The position numbers were made by a program, and so were the translations under genes. A model generated the notes under the pieces. That model was given only the letters and a program-made list of their open reading frames with translations. It did no database searches and was not told the origin of the DNA. Positions 61,701-64,000 of a stretch of 64,000 nt of DNA are shown here, piece after piece. The DNA lies in the NCBI GenBank assembly GCA_020636005.1, contig JACJYR010000002.1:806001-870000 (forward strand), read 5' to 3'. The stretch comes from Lewinellaceae bacterium (GTDB lineage Bacteria > Bacteroidota > Bacteroidia > Chitinophagales > Saprospiraceae). Position 1 is the stretch's first letter. Each line of letters begins with the position of its first letter.

Positions 61701-62093
61701 TACCTCGCCTTCGGTCGGCCCGGCTCCTTCGACAAGCTCTACGCCCGTGACCTCTACAACTACTCCCTCAATGCCGACATGGTGGTGCTGTCGGCCTGCG
61801 AGACGGGCATCGGCAAGCTGCGCAAGGGCGAGGGCATCGTGAGCCTGGCTCGTGCCTTCGCCTACGCCGGGGCGAAGAGCATCTTCACCACCCTCTGGCA
61901 GGTCAGCGACGAAAAAACCAAAGACCTGATGGTGTATTTCTACAAAAATCTGCAGCAGGGAAAAAGCAAGGACGAGGCGCTGCGCCTGGCCAAGCTGGAT
62001 TTTTTGAAAAGGAACAAAGGGCAGGGTGGCTTTGATCACCCCTTCTTTTGGGCGGGGATGATTGGGATAGGGGATATGGGAGCGGTGCGGTAA
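58713..62093 (+). CDS. Exported TPR-CHAT peptidase 3
   Basis: The 1126-residue protein starts MRPFFFVRILLVGVFCWSAI (signal peptide; ATG at 58707 is a near alternative). A long array of TPRs spans about 35-620, including many GNLGKIFGNLGDSYKELDCH- and TIYMNLANAYSNLGNSVKAN-type repeats. The CHAT domain (about 730-1120) has catalytic His in HLSTHG (H985) and Cys in LSACETG (C1029), ending GMIGIGDMGAVR. Codons to about 60540 are AT-rich, then the sequence turns GC-rich abruptly. It ends 29 bases before the convergent anti-sigma gene of the second sigma operon. It has no C-terminal anchor, unlike CHAT 1. Confidence 0.88.
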   Translation: MRPFFFVRILLVGVFCWSAILDSIGQKLENLYSLEDTITAAALLTKADSLNKKHEFQMSLDVTQKALDIYNQLGIVGEKAALCWDNSGNSYYYLGKTDEALLSFETALDIYRNIYGKGHEKEASTLENIGTTLTMKGNFKKSLETLSEVLALKLQINDDCRTDISSTYSNLASNYYYLSNLQLAIENMEKALKVRIQCNGETDPGVATILNNLGFLCRSTGKFKKGIQYLENAAAIFTILGDYKNPDLTASYDNLGICYDEIGNYEEGLKNLEKSLELRQKYLEAEHPSIANSFGNIGDHYDRKEDYYRALYFTQKAMNIYTKAGLETDLNLAICYGNLGKIFGNLGDSYKELDCHFRSLQLRIKILGENHFDVAHAYQNIASTYYNLGEYEKAIQYHELALKIFLMSQKENHPTVATIYMNLANAYSNLGNSVKANELMEKSLNIRTQLYGNSNPMVASIYANIGNPSGCNGDLQKAIDTQKKAIEIWRENYGEFSRSLAHSYLILAENYVKAKLLIQAEEAYRLSLNALNYKGIDSLDEVNSIPQLVKSLFQFARFYKQWHFADTSPTNCLANSHRFHLLTAKVLNYKSQNLSPSSKSNLAVQMNNNFAYAMSTNYLLHTLTDSLHYLTESFSFAERSKALLLYEAMQETNALSVAGIPDTLLQQEYDLRIDIAYYDKKRQEKLSEGASDTDSTVLATGSRLFDLNRKYEALKARFEADYPQYYKAKYDLSTIPLEEVQNNLLQPNQCLLEYMVGDSNIYVFLVRKDTFYVREIKHDFPLEQWVQDMTKDGIYGYYSLPNGDTLKTAEREVTCNANYTRVAQDLYQKLVAPLADKLTEQVIVVPDGVLGYVPFEALLVQPPKSPGRFGSYNGSYLLDKHQISYCYSATLLREMRQKQHRKAPTKGVLTMAPFFQGDVQGLISRIDTTDFLALRDSLQALPASGEEAASVAKLMKGSSFYGADASLEKFREQAGGYRILHLSTHGKADDRQGDYAYLAFGRPGSFDKLYARDLYNYSLNADMVVLSACETGIGKLRKGEGIVSLARAFAYAGAKSIFTTLWQVSDEKTKDLMVYFYKNLQQGKSKDEALRLAKLDFLKRNKGQGGFDHPFFWAGMIGIGDMGAVR

Positions 62094-62122
62094 TTCAGAC
62101 CTTTAAATTTTGCAGGTTCAGT

Positions 62123-63073
62123 TTACTTCTGCTTTTCAAGAGCCTTTCTCAAATCCGCAGCCTTTTTCCTATAGTTGTGATACTCTTCACTAATAATGTC
62201 GTCCAGCAATGCATCCACCTGTTGACGCTGTTTTTCATAATCCGGCAACAAGCTTAGCAGCAGGTACCAATCCGTCCTGTCCTTTGTAGTGGGCGACAAA
62301 TTTTCACCTCTCATCTTTTGAAAAATAGTTGCTGCTGCTTTGTACTGATTGTTGTTGAAATAGGCGTGTGCCAGCATTTCCTGCGCCTGGGCGAATTCCG
62401 TGGGACTGTTTTCTTTCGTGATTTTTTTCAGTTCGACAATGGCCCTTGGATAGTTTGGCGGATTGCTTTTGAAGGCTTTGATGGCGGGTGTAAGTGCGTT
62501 TTGTTCGCCAGTTTCATCGCTGTTCCTCCTTCCGCTACCAAGGTTTTCGGGGAGGTCATAGAAGGTGTTGGCCAAGGCCAGGTACCTGTCCTTTTTTTGC
62601 TGTGGTGCCGGCATTTTTTCTGCTTTGTTTTCCTCCGTGTTGGCAATTGGTACTTCTTTGGGCGGCGATTTGGGCGCTGGCTGTTGTTCAATTGGCTTGT
62701 TTTCGGCTGGAGGATTTTCCTCGACCGGAGGCATGGCAGGATGTGGCTGGGCGTTGAATTTTACCACGAAAAACACTACCCCGCCAAGCAGCCCGGCAGC
62801 AAGCAACAGCAGCCACCACCGCCTTTTTGTCCGGGGCAAATCCGCAGGGTTTTCATCAGGGGGTGCAGTTTTCCAGCTTTCCATTTTCCCCCTCAGATCC
62901 TGCTCTATCAAATACTCCACGCCTTCCCGCTCGAAGCGGTGCAGGTCGAGCAGTTCCCGCAGGGCGGGGTCGGCGGCGGCTTGCTGCTCAAAGGTGGCTG
63001 CCTCCTCTTCGGTCAGTTTCCCGCCGAGGTATGCCTCAATTTTATCAAAAAGTATTTCGTCCCTGTTCTCCAT
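62123..63073 (-). CDS. Single-pass anti-sigma factor with TPR-like periplasmic tail 2
   Basis: The 316-residue protein has a cytoplasmic N-terminus (IEAYLGGKLTEEEAATFEQ, then AAADPALRELLDL) equal in layout to the anti-sigma at 42451, a membrane helix at about 86-104 (WWLLLLAAGLLGGVVFFVV), a long Pro/Glu/Lys linker, and a C-terminal part that should be periplasmic with TPR-like helices (YPRAIVELKKITKEN, FAQAQEMLAHAYFNNNQYKA). ATG at 63073 is chosen; the frame runs to 63124 but would reach the upstream stop. It follows the sigma gene by 47 bases. The flexible linker is a plausible protease target, but that is inference. Confidence 0.8.
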   Translation of the reverse strand: MENRDEILFDKIEAYLGGKLTEEEAATFEQQAAADPALRELLDLHRFEREGVEYLIEQDLRGKMESWKTAPPDENPADLPRTKRRWWLLLLAAGLLGGVVFFVVKFNAQPHPAMPPVEENPPAENKPIEQQPAPKSPPKEVPIANTEENKAEKMPAPQQKKDRYLALANTFYDLPENLGSGRRNSDETGEQNALTPAIKAFKSNPPNYPRAIVELKKITKENSPTEFAQAQEMLAHAYFNNNQYKAAATIFQKMRGENLSPTTKDRTDWYLLLSLLPDYEKQRQQVDALLDDIISEEYHNYRKKAADLRKALEKQK

Positions 63074-63120
63074 TTTTATTAAGTTGAAATTGGTGCCAGA
63101 AAGCTTGTTCCCCGACCAAT

Positions 63121-63714
63121 TCACTCATTCACCAACAACTCCTTCCACCCTGGGTTTGCCTCCAGGAAATCCCGGAAGCGCAACCGGCAGCGGTAGGCTT
63201 CTTTTTTGGCCATGGCGGCACTGCTGAGGCCAACCTTTTGGGCAATTTCATCCATGCTGTAATCAAGGCCGGCCAGCCGCAGGATTTCCTTGCAGCGGGC
63301 GCCGATCCTGCCCAGCGCCTCATCGAGGTAGCGCTTTTTTTCTTCGGCAATAGCATGGTCCTCAACGCTTTCTGACACCGCCATCCGGTGTTGGGGCTTC
63401 AATTCTTCGAGCGGCCTGCGGCTGCGCAGTTTATTGTACCAATGGAATTTTGCAATGGCCATGAAGTAGGTTTTCAAAGCGCTGTCCCCTTTGAAGGCGC
63501 CCAGCCGAATATTTCGGTCGAAATTGACGAGGGTTTCCTGGGCGGCATCCTCGCCGTCATGCTCGTTGCCGCCATGCTGCACCACAAAGGCGATGACCGC
63601 CTGACGCCAGGCCAGTTTTTCAAACACAAGGTACAGTGCCTTTTCACGGCCTTCGCTGCAGATCTGTCGCAGGATTTCTTCGTCTGTCCACTGGTTTGTT
63701 GAAGGTAGTACCAT
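63121..63714 (-). CDS. ECF-type sigma factor 2
   Basis: The 197-residue protein has region 2 at about 30-100 (FEKLAWRQAVIAFVVQHGG, DGEDAAQETLVNFDRNIRLG, AFKGDSALKTYFMAIAKFHW with the -10 binding pattern, then NKLRSRR). A linker leads to region 4 (~130-185) with EILRLAGLDYSMDEIAQKVG and a helix-turn-helix ending SAAMAKKEAYRCRLRFRDFL. It shares the start motif (W-DE-I) with the sigma at 41822. It is cotranscribed with the anti-sigma gene and probably directs its own small regulon. Confidence 0.9.
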   Translation of the reverse strand: MVLPSTNQWTDEEILRQICSEGREKALYLVFEKLAWRQAVIAFVVQHGGNEHDGEDAAQETLVNFDRNIRLGAFKGDSALKTYFMAIAKFHWYNKLRSRRPLEELKPQHRMAVSESVEDHAIAEEKKRYLDEALGRIGARCKEILRLAGLDYSMDEIAQKVGLSSAAMAKKEAYRCRLRFRDFLEANPGWKELLVNE

Positions 63715-64000
63715 TGGTGGTGCGGGAGGTGCCCAAGCAGGGCTGGATTTATTTGGTTTAGAACAGAAAATTTTGTTTTAGTAAAGGTAGTAAAAGGACA
63801 GATTTCCTCAATAATACCGCCCTGAAAACGTCATTTCCATTGGCGGATAAGAAATGGGCAATAGGCGAAGATAATGGAAGTGTGCCTGGAATTCCATTTT
63901 ACAGCAGCCTATTGAATAGCGACCTTCGGCCTGCGGCCAATAATAAGGAGTGGTCAGGCCAGTGGCGATCATTCCCAATGTATCGGAACAGGCTATCGAG
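63715..64000. other. Right-edge region, possible partial gene
   Basis: No clear gene. A minus-strand open frame enters from the right edge and ends with TGA at 63808-63810, reading SDTLGMIATGLTTPYYWPQA and on to MEMTFSGRYY. This could be a gene tail but matches no family that I know. Promoters for the sigma gene should lie here. Confidence 0.3.

Noticed and set aside
38992..62093. A CRISPR type III-E (Craspase) system, given TPR-CHAT plus sigma genes
   Set aside because: No Cas7-11, no Csx30 and no array were seen, and the CHAT proteins have export signals. Only the protease-sigma logic is similar.
62123..63124. Anti-sigma 2 starting at 63124
   Set aside because: The 17 extra codons would overlap the sigma-gene stop, and the next ATG (63073) aligns with the first anti-sigma factor.

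Overview
The window looks like a chromosomal piece of a Bacteroidota bacterium, most likely Saprospiraceae/Chitinophagia-like. The reasons are many secreted proteins ending in type IX secretion (T9SS) sorting domains of both kinds, SprB-like repeats, a TonB-linked outer-membrane barrel, TAnnTTTG-type promoter boxes, few Shine-Dalgarno sequences, and intergenic spaces full of nested palindromes. No tRNA, rRNA or CRISPR array was seen.

Layout. 1-2559: an IS4-like element with exact ends (421-2112, 9-bp target duplication) sits in the loop of a hairpin inside a dispersed repeat. 2560-9181: a small FN3-like secreted protein convergent with a ~500-aa helical protein, a beta-helix lipoprotein with a remnant behind it, and two T9SS esterases. 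9297-13418: a giant MopE-repeat surface protein. 13987-16768: a Tat protein, PyrD, a TauE/SafE-type permease and methylmalonyl-CoA epimerase. 17386-18311: two stand-alone genes resembling effector-associated domain EAD11, separated by a large palindrome. 18491-31773: an outer-membrane barrel, two CotH-fold proteins, a second helical protein convergent with a double-glycine-leader peptide, and T9SS or secreted proteins. 31985-36442: a 1485-aa T9SS type-B adhesin. 36919-43185: helical/FN3 pair, a CHAT-peptidase gene, and a divergent sigma/anti-sigma operon. 43322-48506: a frameshifted lipoprotein gene, a membrane-lipoprotein fusion, and a type-B T9SS gene cut by an IS903-like element. 48809-53983: a third helical/FN3 pair and a second CHAT gene. 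54103-63714: lipoprotein, OmpA-barrel protein, serine hydrolase, TPR membrane protein, a third CHAT gene and a second sigma/anti-sigma operon.

Two linked themes stand out. First, three TPR-CHAT peptidases all carry export signals. Two of them abut an ECF-like sigma gene followed by a single-pass anti-sigma factor whose C-terminal part should lie in the periplasm. This suggests a CRISPR-independent parallel to the Craspase (TPR-CHAT/Csx30/sigma) cascade, with the protease acting on the periplasmic side. Second, four ~500-residue helical proteins each converge tail to tail (overlapping by 10-14 bp, or 11 bp apart) with a small secreted FN3 protein or a GG-leader peptide. All four small genes share a short, similar sequence right against the start codon, and two of the pairs lie next to CHAT genes. 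I know of no described system with this layout. Its function is unknown and the links are inferences from gene order.
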